64,000 nt of DNA, taken from contig JAPXFY010000026.1 of NCBI GenBank assembly GCA_030674185.1, positions 51,178,746-51,242,745 on the forward strand, written 5' to 3'. The notes beneath the pieces were generated by a model, which saw only the letters and a program-made list of their open reading frames with translations, did no database searches and was not told the origin of the DNA. Positions 11,450 through 23,599 of the stretch are shown here, in pieces. A program made the translations under genes and the position numbers. Source of the stretch: Monoplex corrugatus. Taxonomy: Eukaryota > Mollusca > Gastropoda > Littorinimorpha > Ranellidae. The number at the start of each line of letters is the position of its first letter. Position 1 is the stretch's first letter.

Positions 11450-12830
11450 ATAAAACTGAAACTAAATGGCTTGCCTTATTTACACTATGTTTATGATGAG
11501 ATCTCAGGCAGATCAGCTGAGAAGCTCTTGGTAATTATGCAGACTCAAGTTGTGAAACTCTCCCCACCCTCCTTCCCCTTTCTGCCTCCTCTGTACTCCC
11601 TCACTCTCTTCTCTATTTTTTAGTTCATGAACAAGTGCTGTCTACATTCCTTCTTGAAAAAGTGTTTATTTTAGGCACTTACTTTGTGAGACCTTGACCT
11701 TGGCACAATGACTACTACATCTTTGACCCAAATCTGGTAACGATTGATCCAGACACAAAGGAGAAAATTCTGTTCACACATTTCAGTCATACGCACATGC
11801 TCTCTGGTGTTATAAAACCAGCAAACACTTACTAGTAAACATCAAATGATAACAGAACCAAGCAATATGATTTTTTATGAGGTATTACAACAAAATGGCA
11901 AGTAAAAACACTGAAAACTAATTATACTGAAAAACAATTCTGCATCAATGGTGCACATGTCATCATCCAGCCATGTATGTATACTCAGAATGTGAAAACA
12001 TGCATATGTACACACACACACACACACATGAATATGTACACAAGCATGTATGTGCACTCACATACACTTTCATTAAACCTCCAGCAACAAATGAAAAGGA
12101 AGATCTACCATCCAAAAGCATTCGACGTTTAAAAAACATGCACAGAAAACAAAATGCATCATGAAATAAGACTGAATATCTACCAGTGGATATCATTTTG
12201 TGTGCAAACCCACACTCAATATGCATGAATATCATTCAGAAAATGAAGACCTATCACAAAAATGGGGAAAAAACAACTATCAAAGAATGAAGAACATACA
12301 AAAACCTCCAAAAATATTTCATATTTATTATTATGCAAGAACAGCAGCAACAGCTAGACTAGACAGAATCTGAAGAAGCAGTACCATCAGCTGTACCACC
12401 AAATACAGAATGAACAGCCTCCCTCCTCCTCTATGGCTAGGACACTTGGACACTATTGCTTATTCACAGAACAGAATGCAGGTCTAAGAGACCAGGTGAG
12501 TGTGGAAAACTGCTTTGCATATCCTGTAACCTTGAACATGTGATCAACAAATACATGTAGAAAAAAGTCAACACCTTGATGATCTACAGGAACTGTTTCT
12601 GGTAACGACAATGTGAAGAAGCTTGCTTGGTTCAGTCACATAACTCAATATGACACACTGTCCAAGCCTGTCGACAGAGGAAGAGCTGGGTGGCAAATCA
12701 TCAAAAGCTGGACCAACCTCAGCAAGCAAGCATGACTTACTAGTTGCAGTAAGCTGAGACTGACAAACTGACAATCTTGTCTGTAGCAGCGTTCCACAGT
12801 CCCCAAATGACTAGTGTCTACAGGACAAAT
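11450..12830. other. No gene seen: AT-rich unique sequence with a short (CA)n
   Basis: A (CA)n tract lies at about 12009-12028. The 11700-11800 segment is repeated at 42650-42740 (TTTGACCCAAATYTG and GAAAAT-CTT blocks), so it is part of a dispersed repeat. No convincing exon. Confidence 0.4.
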
Positions 12831-13109
12831 TGATTAATAGTTACATAAAAACTGCTGATGCCATGTTTCTGCTGACAGAACAGGCAGTTCTGTGAATCAA
12901 GTCAAACATCTGAACACAGCTACTATGCTACCAGTAATTAGTTGTCCTGTTTGGCTCCTGAGTTCAAACCCCACATCCAGTTGTCGTGAAATAAACCCCA
13001 AGTTGTTGTGAAGCAAAACACATTCCTGCCTACTACACACAGAACTTGACGGACCACAATGTACGTGTCATCATCAGCTTGGAGTTTTCAAGAGGGATTA
13101 ATCACACCT

Positions 13110-13317
13110 GGACAATTCCTCATGCATTCCACCCAAATCTGCCAGCAACTGTCTGGAAAACTCCCTAAGCCTGCACAAAACCTATATATTGGCAAGGTCC
13201 TGAAATGACAAGGGGGCAAAAAGACCTATGAAACACTAGGCCGACACCATCACCATGATGGAAACATCAAGATGGGCAGCAGACAGGCCAGTTTTTAATA
13301 CTGCAGGCTGGGACCAA
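13110..13317. repeat. Dispersed repeat family, copy A (with 20690-20905 and 44060-44245)
   Basis: Shares with the two other copies CCAAATCTGCCAGCA, AAGCCTGCACAAAA, GACCTATGAAA and GGAACATYAAGATGGGCAG in the same order. No coding potential was seen. Confidence 0.6.
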
Positions 13318-13548
13318 CTCGAGACATCAGTTTCATTAAAGAAGATGACGTCTCCAAGTTCAGCATGAATTCCATATGCACTAACGTCACAGGTGCCATG
13401 TGATGGAGAAGATCCAGAATGATCATGGCACGAGCCTTAAGCCTGCACATAAACCCATGAGCTACAAAAGCAAGGTCCATCCAAGGGTTGAACCCGCAAC
13501 CCCTGCATTATGAGCATGGTGCTTGAACAACTGAGCTAAAGAGCCCTG
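13318..13548 (-). repeat. tRNA-headed SINE, intact (empty-site) copy
   Basis: The minus strand starts GGGCTCTTTAGCTCAGTTG (box A) and has GCGGGTTCAACCC (box B). A body follows with GTGCAGGCTTAAGGCTCGTG and CTTCTCCATCACATGGCACC. Here the TTAA at about 13438-13441 is uninterrupted, unlike the copy at 38.7-39.1 kb. A T-run and G-run follow on the plus strand (13550-13573). Confidence 0.75.
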
Positions 13549-13701
13549 ATTTTTTTTTTTTGGGGGGGGGGGGTTCAAAACGAGGTCCGATGTCAGTGGA
13601 ATTGTACACTGGCTCTATCAAAAGAACCACACAGCCTGCAACCATTTCTTGGCATAAGGAAATACACGAAACACACATCAGGCAGACCCTGACCTGGCAA
13701 C

Positions 13702-14180
13702 ACTCTCTAGCTTACAACATACACACACTGTCAACCAGTCAGCCCTTTGAGCCTACAACAAACATGTTCTCTAGCTGATAACACACACATTGTCAAGCTG
13801 TGAGCCTACTACAACATGTTCTCTAGCTGTCAACACACACACTGTCAAGCAGTCAGCCCTTTGAGCCTGCAACAACAAACATGTTCTCTAGCTGATAACA
13901 CACACACACACACACATTATCAACGGTCAGCCCTTTGAGCCTGCAACAACAAACATGTTCTTTAGCTGATAACACACACACACACACACATTGTCAACCA
14001 GTCAGCCCTTTGGGCCTACAACAACAAACATGTTCTTTAGCTGATAACACACACACACACACACATTGTCAACCAGTCAGCCCTTTGGGCCTACAACAAC
14101 AAACATGTTCTTTAGCTGATAACACACACACACACACACATTGTCAACCAGTCAGCCCTTTGGGCCTACAACAACAAACG
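13702..14180. repeat. Minisatellite with 75-bp mature units and embedded (CA)n
   Basis: The unit contains AGCTGATAACACACACACA, TTGTCAACCAGTCAGCCC and TACAACAACAAACATG. The last three units repeat at exactly 75 bp (13991, 14066, 14141); earlier units are shorter, mainly because the CA tract is shorter. Confidence 0.93.
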
Positions 14181-14327
14181 TGGTTTACAGCCAGAAAAAC
14201 AGTATGGTGGCAGTAGATAGATAAAAGCAACAGACACACTCCACATCTACATGACTGTGTCAGGTGTCCTGCGTAGCAGCAGTTAGCTGGCTTCATCTCC
14301 TCTGGATCTTTCCCAGTACAAGCAGAT

Positions 14328-14530
14328 ATATAAAATGAAGACAGATTGGCTTTCCAATAACTAACCCTTTGCACTTGAGTCCAGATAAAACGAAGACAGA
14401 TTGGTTTTCCAATAACTAACCCTTTGCACTTGAGTCCAGATAAAACGAAGACAGATTGGCTTTGCACTTGAGTCCAGATAAAACGAAGACAGATTGGCTT
14501 TCCAATAACTAACCCTTTTGCATTTGAATC
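14328..14530. repeat. 55-bp minisatellite, about 3.5 units
   Basis: The unit is built of AAACGAAGACAGATTGG, TTTCCAATAACTAACCC and TTTGCACTTGAGTCCAG. One unit lacks the central part. Confidence 0.92.
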
Positions 14531-14836
14531 CTGATTTTGTATGATTCCCAAGCTGCTAAAGGCTCTCCAGTCTTCACACTGTACTGTTTTAACAATGACA
14601 CAGAAAGCTGTGTCTGTTGTCATTCCTAAGCTGAACATTATTCTGTGCTTCCGAGTTTGATTTTCTATTCAGACCTGAGGATTCCCAAATAATACATTTC
14701 AGTGTGCAAACCACAGATAATGAATACGTCTCTAGCATATAATTACAGCTGTTTGAAGCACATAACTATGGTCTGTTTGAATAAAGTGGTCATTCAATGA
14801 GCACATAATTATGACCTGTTTGAATACAGTGGCCAT

Positions 14837-15545
14837 TTAACCCTCTTAGCTTCGTTACGACCGTAGCCGACAGTTCCGCCCGCACTGCCTAGCGCTTCGT
14901 TACGGCCGTACCCGACCGTAAAAGTCAGCCACGAGCATGGGCTATTTTGATCACGCACTGATCACATGTTTCTGGCCCAGGGAGACTGACAATTGGTCAA
15001 ACATTCTTGGTATCATCCAATGAGATGATCTTGGGAAAATTAGCACTACACACACATCCATTGACTTATGCTTGGGCGCGAAATGTGGTTGGGGTATTTT
15101 CATTCATGCCTCGTAGCGTGTGAAAACATGGCGATGCCCTTTGTAGCAGACGGTTTTCAGGATACAGATAATTCTCCAGATTATTCAGAGGAGGAATTAA
15201 ATACTACTGTTCGTAAATTAGGAAAACACGAAGAAGATGTAGCTGAGTCAGATATTGAGGTTTGTGAGGGGGAAGATGATGAAAACTGTGATTTATTAGA
15301 GCAGACCGACACAGAAGATAACGCGCCGCTGACTGCATTCCAGCGAACGTGGCACCCATCTGGTTTCTGCTGACAGTAAAGAAATTTTATCTCTGGATCG
15401 GACCAACTTGTATACTGCCAGCTGATGCCAAACCTTTAGATTATTTCTTTTTGTTTTTGTACAGACAATTAGTAAAGTGTATTATGAACATTGAATGTAG
15501 TTTTGTAGTGGAAAGAAAAATAATGATAAAAACTACCTGAACCAA
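14837..15545 (+). pseudogene. piggyBac-type transposase remnant with terminal repeat
   Basis: Starts with TTAACCCTCTTAGCTTCG, a TTAA plus CCCT terminus as in piggyBac elements. CTTCGTTACGRCCGTA occurs twice close to the end (14847 and 14895), as subterminal repeats. An open frame from 15068 (101 codons) has the acidic N-terminal type seen in these transposases: SEEELNTTVRKLGKHEED, SDIEVCEGEDDENCD, DTEDNAPLTAFQRTW. After a frame change, PADAKPLDYFFLFLYRQLVK resembles the start of the transposase core. The catalytic acidic core and the right terminus are absent, so it is a truncated relic. Confidence 0.6.
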
Positions 15546-15939
15546 CTGTAAATACCTGAGGAGCACTTGGTGACATTGGTGACCACTGTGAGTACTATCA
15601 TATGAAAATGCTGCTAGACACTTTTGCTAGGCCATGCTCTAATTCATTACTCATCTGTATTGTTTGTGGTCACGTATAGGTGTGCTTCTCTTGTTTTTAT
15701 ACATATGTCACTTATTTATTCATGTTTGGTGACATCTTTGGTGACAATGACACGACAAGCAGTGGTTAGAAAGACATACTCACTTGGATATGGAAGTAAA
15801 GCATGTTTACCGACACCTGACAAATTTCTAGCTTCATATCTGATCAGACATGCTCACAATGTACTCATGAACAGAGTAACCGTATTTTGGGGGGAAAAGC
15901 TTCAGAAAATTCGAAATCTAGGAGAGCTGGAATGCAAAT

Positions 15940-16260
15940 ACAAGAGAGAATGGAGGACCCCTCTCTCGCCCCACTCTGGTCTTCATCTCTTTTGGCAGCC
16001 TGCCCTGCCACCAACTTGCATAGATGTCAGCACCTTTCCCCTTACTATAGTCTCAACAGTTAGCAGTTGAAATCTCCCAACATTGTCTTACTTCAACCAC
16101 AGGGGTTGTTTGAACGGCCGCGAAAGTGGTCAGGCATGATGCTCCACACAGCTCGTTTTGCTGTTCAGCAAGGTCTGACATGCCCCCAGCGGGATCCCAA
16201 GTTTGCCGTGTGACCTTCTACAATGGTGTGAGTCACCTGTCACCTCACAGTGTTTGCTGC
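15940..16260 (+). repeat. Dispersed ~300-bp repeat, copy A
   Basis: Nearly the same as 37050-37330, sharing GCCCCACTCTGGTCTTCATC, TTTCCCCTTACTATAGTC, CTTCAACCACAGGGGTTG and GGCATGATGCTCCA. The open frames across it are not conserved between copies, so it is probably noncoding. Confidence 0.75.
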
Positions 16261-16356
16261 TAGCAGATGAAATAGGAAGCAAGATTATCAGAGACTGATT
16301 ATGTAACATTTTGATTTATCTAAACTGAAACAGTAAGTCTTCCTGTAAATGCTTAA

Positions 16357-16865
16357 TACTAACGTTATTATCACCCAGCTGACTGTGATAAGCCATATCA
16401 GTGCAGTAACCATCTTAAAATGTACTCAATACTTCACTGGGGAAGAACAACTGCAAACTTAAGTACACTTATCAAAACATTCATGCAAAAAATCTAAGGA
16501 TACACCCCTGGTGTTGACCACTCCATCCAATTTATCACCAGGATGTGTAAAAAAACAAACCTGAATACAAATGTAAACATACAACGGCACTAAAATGTGT
16601 ATAAAACCAGGCCTAAATGACCTACATCTGCTTCTGCATGTCATTGTCACATTTCCTCACAGCCCAAAAAGCAGTTAACACATATGCCCAATTATCAATC
16701 CTATGAGAAAGTGAGACTTTATAGAACACATACACGTGAATGGACCAAACAAAGAGAGTGACAGAAAAGAGGAAATTTCTAGCACAGAATTTCCAGAAGG
16801 TGGAGATAATATTTACATTCAAAGAGTCAAAAGAGTCTCCCAGGCATCCCCCACAGGGGTTCCTG
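16357..16865 (-). repeat. AACAAT-tailed retroposon family, copy 2
   Basis: Contains the family blocks in order: CCATATCAGTGCAGTAACC, AAGGATACACCCCTGG, AAAACCAGGCCTAAATGACC and GGAAATTTCTAGCACAG, ending with CCCCACAGGGGTTCC. Confidence 0.7.
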
Positions 16866-18704
16866 CACATGCTGCAACCTGTCAATGCCTAATATTCTGA
16901 TTCTGTTTTTGTTATACGCACTTTTTTTTGAAAGAGAGAAAGAAAGAAAAAAGAAATCGCATATTTTCAAAAACCGATTATGCCATTAGTTTTTGCAACA
17001 GACCCATTTAAATTGCACATAACAAGCATTCCCTTACATGAAGATTAAGTCTTAGTTGCTAAGGAAAACTTGTCTTGAAACTGTGATTTAGTTCCCCTTA
17101 TTTTTTTAAAACGGCACACCTCAGGGGTTCTGTCTTCAAAAGCCCATATCAGAAAATAAAACATCTGACGTTAAAATGGTTTTCATCATTAGAAAGAGCA
17201 TACAAAAAAATCAGGTTTACATTCTATAACAAACTGAAAATGACCATCTGGCAACACATAATTCATTCTGATGTGGAAGGTCATATAGAAAAAAGATTTC
17301 TAAGAACATCAATATTTATCTGCTTCTGTTGATCACAATTTTGCGATACAAACAGCACACACACAAAAATGTCTATAAAGACATATTTTATATACATATT
17401 TGTATATATCTATATATGATTTTCACCTCATCACAATGACACTGTACAAAAGCACATATAGATGATTTTGTACAAACAATAATATACTCATACTTTTCAT
17501 TTCCACAATACGCATAAGAAAAACACATACTGAACAAGTTCTACTAATATCAATATTCATGAGGTTTAACAGCGTGAACAGCAAAACATTCCACACACAA
17601 CAGAAATCTGATGCAACACCTGTAGCATTCAGATCTGTTTACAAGCCTGGTAGAAGAGGGAAAGGGTTAATCTGGAAAATTATGTAAGAAATGAACCTCT
17701 GAGCAAGGCAGTAAAACAAAATGTAAAAAAAAGTTTTTGGTAATTAAAGACACAAAACAAAACATAATCACCATGGATTCAGGGGGCTGTACATAACTAA
17801 GCCCTTCTCATTTCACAGCATCAAAAACACACAGCAGATATTGGGTGTTCATTCTCCTGTCTCTTTCAATCCAGAAAACCCATCACATAAGCAAACAAAA
17901 TGCTGTGCACACATCTGCCCCTACCCCCCCACAAAACTGTTGACTTTAGGAACTTTTTGATCTGCATGACCTTGATCTCTTAAGCCATGTTTTTAAAACT
18001 TAAACATTCACTTGGTAAAGATTCATTAAAAACATCTAAAAAAAATCTTGCCAACATATTTCTGACACAAACATACTCCACACTTTTTTCTCACTTGATA
18101 GGAAGTAATCTCCCTTTAAGAAAAAAGGTGTGGGGGGGGGGGGGAGGGGCAGGGAGTGTGAAGAAGATCGAAAGAATCAAAAACTGGTGGTATGTAGGGG
18201 TATATGGAATTCATTCTGAGTGTGGAACGCCACCTTGAGAAATTGAAACAAAACCACACAGCTCGTCTCAGGTTCTGCTGCATGTTGGCTGTGTCTGAAC
18301 CATGAGAACTGCTGACTGAAAGAAATCTATTGGCGCCCTAAAGAGGCTTAGGAAATTAAAAAAACCCCATCTTAATGGGAAAGGGGGGTGGTGGGGTGGG
18401 GAACAAAGGACAATGTGCCCTGAAACTGTGGGTTAAAAAAACCGCCAACAACAACAGATTTACAAAGGCAGAAACAGACTCTCCAGACGATGAAAGTAAT
18501 GATCTCTATTCAAAGTAACGATCTATTCAAAGTCAATACAGATTTTCCTCAAAGTGTAGTGAGGTTATGAGTTTTACAGCTTCTATGCCTGAGATAAATT
18601 CAAGTTGATGTCTTTGACATCAGTGGTCATGGAGGCAGTTGCTGGAAGGATATGGTGGTAGTGTCCTTACCAGTGGGGATGGGCAGGTCTCTCACTCAGT
18701 CTAT
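16866..18704. other. No gene seen: AT-rich unique sequence
   Basis: Contains a palindromic TATATACATATTTG segment (17388-17420), G-runs (18129-18148, 18382-18398) and short A/T runs. 18200-18250 matches the tail of the tRNA-headed SINE (TATGGAATTCATTC). No exon with good splice sites was recognised. Confidence 0.4.
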
Positions 18705-19030
18705 CATTATCATTATCATTACTGCCAACAGCCCAGAGCCATTTCAGGGCTATAACCATCTCAAAATATTCATAACATTTTGTTGACCCTGACAAAACAA
18801 AAACAAAAAACAAAAAATCAACCTAAAAAAATCCAAACTTGAAAAGAAAATAAACAGTTGCATCTGCACACACAATTTAAGGAGATGCCCTTGGCACTGA
18901 CCATTCTGCCCAAATTACCACCAGGAGGTTTTAAAAGACAACAACAACCAATCTGCTCAAATTATCACCAGGAGGTTTAAAAACAAACAAACGTCAACAC
19001 AGATGTAAACATAACTCAGGGACTAAAACA
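18705..19030 (-). repeat. AACAAT-tailed retroposon family, copy 3 (partial)
   Basis: Has CAGGGCTATAACCATCTC, AAGGAGATGCCCTTGGCAC and ATTACCACCAGGAGGTTT, with the last block duplicated at about 18955-18980. It lacks the distal half. Confidence 0.6.
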
Positions 19031-19463
19031 CAGAAACACTCACTCAGTCTGGTTCTGCAACTGAGCAATCAACAGAGGGCATAGTAGGCAGTGTATTTCC
19101 AAAACTGGATCAAATCAGACATTGCTGAATTCCACTAAACTACAGTCTCCTCTGGTGAGGACCTCCTAGTGGTCTGACAGCGGCTCCCATGGGCTTCCTG
19201 ACATTGTCTTTGACTGCATTATCTTTGGGGGGGGGTTCACTGGAATGAATGGTACGAGATGAATGCCATTAATGCGGGATGCAGAAAACTGGACGGGGCA
19301 GCAGAAACAAACAGGTTATGTATACATGATCCACTTTTACATTGTGATCCTTTCTTTTTTTGTTTGTTTTGTTTTGTTTCATTCATTTATTTCTGGTTTA
19401 TGATTTTTTTTCTTTTCTTCCAACTTGTTTGGATTTCTGGGTTCTGGATCTATCAGGCTCCCA

Positions 19464-19656
19464 TTAACCCTTTGACTCCCACATCAAATCCACCAATTGC
19501 AAAACCTTAACCCTTTGACTCCCTAACCTTTTCCACCAGCTTATTGCAGGAAGCTGGCGGATTGGGTGCGTGAATCAAAGGGTTAAGTTTTTGCTTTAAT
19601 AGCATAGTTGACAATGCAGGATGCTGGTGGACAGGGTGTGGGAGTCAAAGGGTTAA
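19464..19656 (+). mobile_element. Hairpin MITE copy 4
   Basis: Ends TTAACCCTTTGACTCCC and GGGAGTCAAAGGGTTAA, each perfect. The internal palindrome has a changed loop (CTTATTGCAGGAAG). Confidence 0.92.
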
Positions 19657-19983
19657 GAGTTCTCACACAGCATGGAGACAGAGATCATTCCAACGTCATG
19701 CCAAGCATCCCTTGGCACCTATGCCTCACATGATACAGTCAAATGGAAAAAATATATGCACTGTGATATTATGCAGAAGTGTTAAAAAAGCAACAGGAAC
19801 AAAATGAAAGAAACAAACAAAAACACACACACTCTCACACAAATTAAAAAGGCAAAAGAAAAAGAAAAGAACGAAGGACATGTGCAGCTACTATTTAAAA
19901 AACCTCCAAAAACAAAAACAAAATCACAAACAATTCCTGCCTTATCCCAACAAACTGTACACAATGATGTGTGTTCACACTTG

Positions 19984-20176
19984 TTAACCCTTCGACTCCC
20001 ACACCCTATTTACCAACTGCAAAAACTCAACCCTTTGACTTCCTCATCTTATCCACCACCTTCCTGCATGAAGCTGGTGGAAAAGGTGAGGGAATCAAAG
20101 GGTTAAGATTTTGCTTTGCTAGCATGGCTGGCAATACAGGATGCCTGTGGACAGGGTGCGGGAGTCAAAAGGTTAA
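19984..20176 (+). mobile_element. Hairpin MITE copy 5
   Basis: Ends TTAACCCTTCGACTCCC and GGGAGTCAAAAGGTTAA. Only about 330 bp from copy 4 and in the same orientation. Confidence 0.92.
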
Positions 20177-20283
20177 TGGAGAGGGAGGACTGCATGTCAC
20201 CCATTCTGCGGATAACAGCAAAATCATGTTTTCAAGTTCACTCCATCTGCAGTCTCTAGATTTGTGTTGACCAATCAGTTCAA

Positions 20284-20518
20284 AATCCATAACAAGTATG
20301 ACCGCCCGCATTCAAGCAAACAGGAACCAGAAAAAAAAAAACATGAAAAAAGAATAAGAACGCGTATTTAATACAACCAGACAAGACAGGCACACATTTT
20401 CAGCCAACTGGCCTTTGTCAAGTGTAAATGTAAGATCACAAACAAACAAACACCAAGTACAAAAGTTAGGAGAGAAAGACTGAAACTTCCCTGCTGCTCT
20501 GTCCAGTGTGAGAAAAGG
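20284..20518 (-). mobile_element. Short element with hammerhead-like core, second copy
   Basis: Flanked by AATCAGTTCAA at 20273-20283 and 20519-20529. Minus strand contains CTTGACAAAGGCCAGTTGGC followed by TGAAAATGTGTGCCTGTC. Matches 989-1246 along its full length. Confidence 0.65.
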
Positions 20519-20689
20519 AATCAGTTCAAGCTAGGAACATTTTTCTGCAAATCACCTCATGCTCAATTGGACGGCAGTATGCTAACCATGCTTCCAGTAT
20601 GGAAACATAATTCACATATAACAACTGGACAAGCACATGAACAAAAGATAAGGTTTGCAGATTTGGAGGTTTTTCAAGAGATTCATTGC

Positions 20690-20905
20690 ACTTGGACAAT
20701 ATCCATATGTGCTCCATCCAAATCTGTCAGCAATTATCTGGCAGACTCCTAAAGCCTGCGCAAAATCCAGCACACTGGCAAAATCTTGAAATGCAGAGAG
20801 GAAGGACCTATGAAATGCTAAGCTGCCACTGCCAAAATGATGGGAACATTAAGATGGGCAGTGAGTGAACAGGCCAGTTTTTCATGTTGTTGCTGGGATT
20901 GAACA
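20690..20905. repeat. Dispersed repeat family, copy B
   Basis: Shares CATCCAAATCTGTCAGCA, AAGCCTGCGCAAAATCC and TTAAGATGGGCAGTGA with 13110-13317 and 44060-44245. Confidence 0.6.
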
Positions 20906-21269
20906 AGATATCAGATTCCAAGGAGAACAACACAAATATGTTTGATGAACCAAGACTTGTCTGCTTGGTAATAGGTTGGAAGAGGGCAAGGACCATTTCT
21001 TTACAAACACACACAGAGCGAGACCTGGGCTGACAATGGAAAGGCGACCTTGACATCACACGACCTTTCTCCTCTACAAGCCTTCAAACTCACCGGCCAC
21101 CATCACCTCTACCTTCCTGCAACATCCTAGATGGTACAAATGGACAGATCAACAAAAGGAAGAAGAAAGCTGACTTTTATACACGCACTGGCAACAACAG
21201 TGATCTTCCTGCTTATCACAGCCTTGGCATCAATTCTTCCTTGTTTCGTCGGATTAACCCCTCTATACC

Positions 21270-21560
21270 TTGAAATCATGTTGAAATAAGGAGAACCAGA
21301 AAAACATGAAAACAGAAGAATCAGAGCACATGTTTAATACAATCACACAAGACAGGTGCAAATTTTTGGCCAAACGACCTATGCCAAACGTAAACGTTAA
21401 GACCACAAAATGACAAACATCTTGTTCGTTTGTTTGATCTTTTGCTGTCTTATGTCTACGCTTGACAAAGGCCAGTTGCCTGAAAATTAAAGCCGGTCTT
21501 GTCTGGCTATATCCAATACGCGTGTTCTGAACGTGGGCCGTCACACCTGTTTTGAATGTT
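21270..21560. mobile_element. Short hammerhead-like element, head-to-head inverted pair
   Basis: The left half runs in the orientation of the other copies (AACCAGAAAAACATGAAAAC ... GGCCAAACGACCTATGCC). The right half is the reverse complement (GCTTGACAAAGGCCAGTTGC ... CCGTCACACCTGTTTTG). Together they make an imperfect palindrome around 21415. Confidence 0.6.
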
Positions 21561-21953
21561 GAGGTATGTTACATATTGTTGCTATGTAAAAGATATTGTA
21601 TCCATACAGCGACAGCTTGTTGCAATTTGTATATTACCGACCAAGATGGAAGATTTTTATCAAGTCTCTTTCGTTTTATGTTTCAATCCTGAGTATCTTC
21701 TATCGATAATTTCTTTGAGCAGAATAAACTGTACGCCGACTGCTTGTAGTTTTCCTTTATCCTGACAGAAACTTGTCACAAAATGAACTGGAGTTAGCTC
21801 GGTGACACAGCAATGTTATTACACTCTCTGTGCTCGTAAGCCTTGTGGCCTAAGGAGGCGATCATATGACTAAAGTGCTAAAGAGCTTGTTGCCAGCCTA
21901 TCCAGCCATTTCTATGATTCAGTGACTGGCTAGACCAGGTATCAATCTACATT

Positions 21954-22077
21954 CACCCTTTGACTCCTATGCCTTATCCATGGATAAGGTGAGGAAGTCA
22001 AAGGTTAAGTTTTTGCTTTGCAAACATGGTTGACAATGCAGGATGCTGGTGGACAGGGTGCAGGAATCAATGGGTCA
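21954..22077 (+). mobile_element. Hairpin MITE copy 6, internally deleted
   Basis: Has a left CCCTTTGACTCC end and the right part TTTTTGCTTTGC...GACAATGCAGGATGCTGGTG, but the central hairpin is reduced to CTTATCCATGGATAAGG. Confidence 0.8.
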
Positions 22078-22415
22078 ACAACAACAACAACAATCATAAT
22101 CATAATACTGGAGACAAGCAGCACAAAGCAAGCTCCTAAGTGCTTTGCACTTTAAAAGGCATGTTACATGATAAAATGTCATTCACCAATAAAATCAACT
22201 ATGTACTGATAAACATAAAGGACCAAGAATAATAAAAGAAAACAATAGCAAAACCTTATTAGAAAAACTCCACATATACTGATACAGAAACATGTTTCCA
22301 TATGAATGCATACTCATTCACTCTCTCTAGGAGGCATGTATGCACACTCACTCTCATAAGACTTGTTTTGTTCCATGAATATTGAAAAAAGACTACCTCC
22401 AATGTAGTAGTGGTG

Positions 22416-23388
22416 TGACCACCCCCAACCCAGTGGGTCAAAGGTAACAGATGGTGCATGGCCTTCAGACACAGAGGTTAGCCGTGAAAGTGACCATCCC
22501 CAACCCAGTGGGTCACAGGTAGCATATGGCGCATGGTCTTCACATACAGAGGCTAGCCATTAAAGTGACCATCCCCAACCCAGTGGGTCACAGGTAGCAT
22601 ATGGCGCATGGTCTTCACATACAGAGGCTAGCCATTAAAGTGACCATCCCCAACCCAGTGGGTCACAGGTAGCATATGGCGCATGGTCTTCACATACAGA
22701 GGCTAGCCATTAAAGTGACCATCCCCAACCCAGTGGGTCACAGGTAGCATATGGCGCATGGTCTTCACATACAGAGGTTAGCCATTAAAGTGACCATCCC
22801 CAACCCAGTGGGTCACAGGTAGCATATGGCGCATGGTCTTCACATACAGAGGCTAGCCATTAAAGTGACCATCCCCAACCCAGTGGGTCACAGGTAGCAT
22901 ATGGCGCATGGTCTTCACATACAGAGGCTAGCCATTAAAGTGACCATCCCAACCCAGTGGGTCACAGGTAGCATATGGCGCATGGTCTTCACATACAGAG
23001 GTTAGCCATTAAAGTGACCATCCCCAACCCAGTGGGTCACAGGTAGCATATGGCGCATGGTCTTCACATACAGAGGCTAGCCATTAAAGTGACCATCCCC
23101 AACCCAGTGGGTCACAGGTAGCATATGGCGCATGGTCTTCACATACAGAGGCTAGCCATTAAAGTGACCATCCCCAACCCAGTGGGTCACAGGTAGCATA
23201 TGGCGCATGGTCTTCACATACAGAGGCTAGCCATTAAAGTGACCATCCCCAACCCAGTGGGTCACAGGTATCAGATGACTCACAGCCTTCAGATACAGAG
23301 GTTAGTTGCGAAAGTGACCATCCCCAACCCAGAGGGTCACAGGTAACAGATGGTGAATGGCCTTCAGATACGATGGTTAGCTGCGAAA
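22416..23388. repeat. 75-bp minisatellite, about 13 units
   Basis: The unit contains ACCATCCCCAACCCAGTGGG, TCACAGGTAGCATATGGCGC and CTTCACATACAGAGGCTAGC. The central units are almost identical, while the units at both edges differ. This is the usual gradient of an array homogenised from the middle. Confidence 0.96.
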
Positions 23389-23408
23389 TAACCCAGGCTT
23401 GCCTGATA

Positions 23409-23599
23409 CAACCCTTTGACTCCCACACCTTGTCCACCAGCATCCTGCATTATCAACCATGCTAGCAAAGTAATAACTTACCCTTTGACTCCATCACCCT
23501 ATCCACCAGCTTTCAGCAGGAAGCTGCTGGACAGGGCAAGGAAGTCAAAGGATTAAGTTTCTGCAGTCGGTGGATAGGGTGGGGGAGTCAAAGGGTTAA
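23409..23599 (-). mobile_element. Hairpin MITE copy 7, reverse orientation
   Basis: Starts CAACCCTTTGACTCCCAC and ends GGGGGAGTCAAAGGGTTAA. The GCATTATCAACCATGCTAGC arm lies on the left, so the element is reversed relative to copies 1-6. Confidence 0.9.

Noticed and set aside
13486..13548. Possible tRNA gene on the minus strand (CAT anticodon-like loop)
   Set aside because: Box A and B are present but the acceptor stem does not pair and the sequence continues into a SINE body. A second copy lies at 39.05-39.1 kb.
22416..23388. Possible CRISPR-like array (75-bp regular units)
   Set aside because: Repeats are contiguous without unique spacers, and the DNA is eukaryotic. It is a minisatellite.
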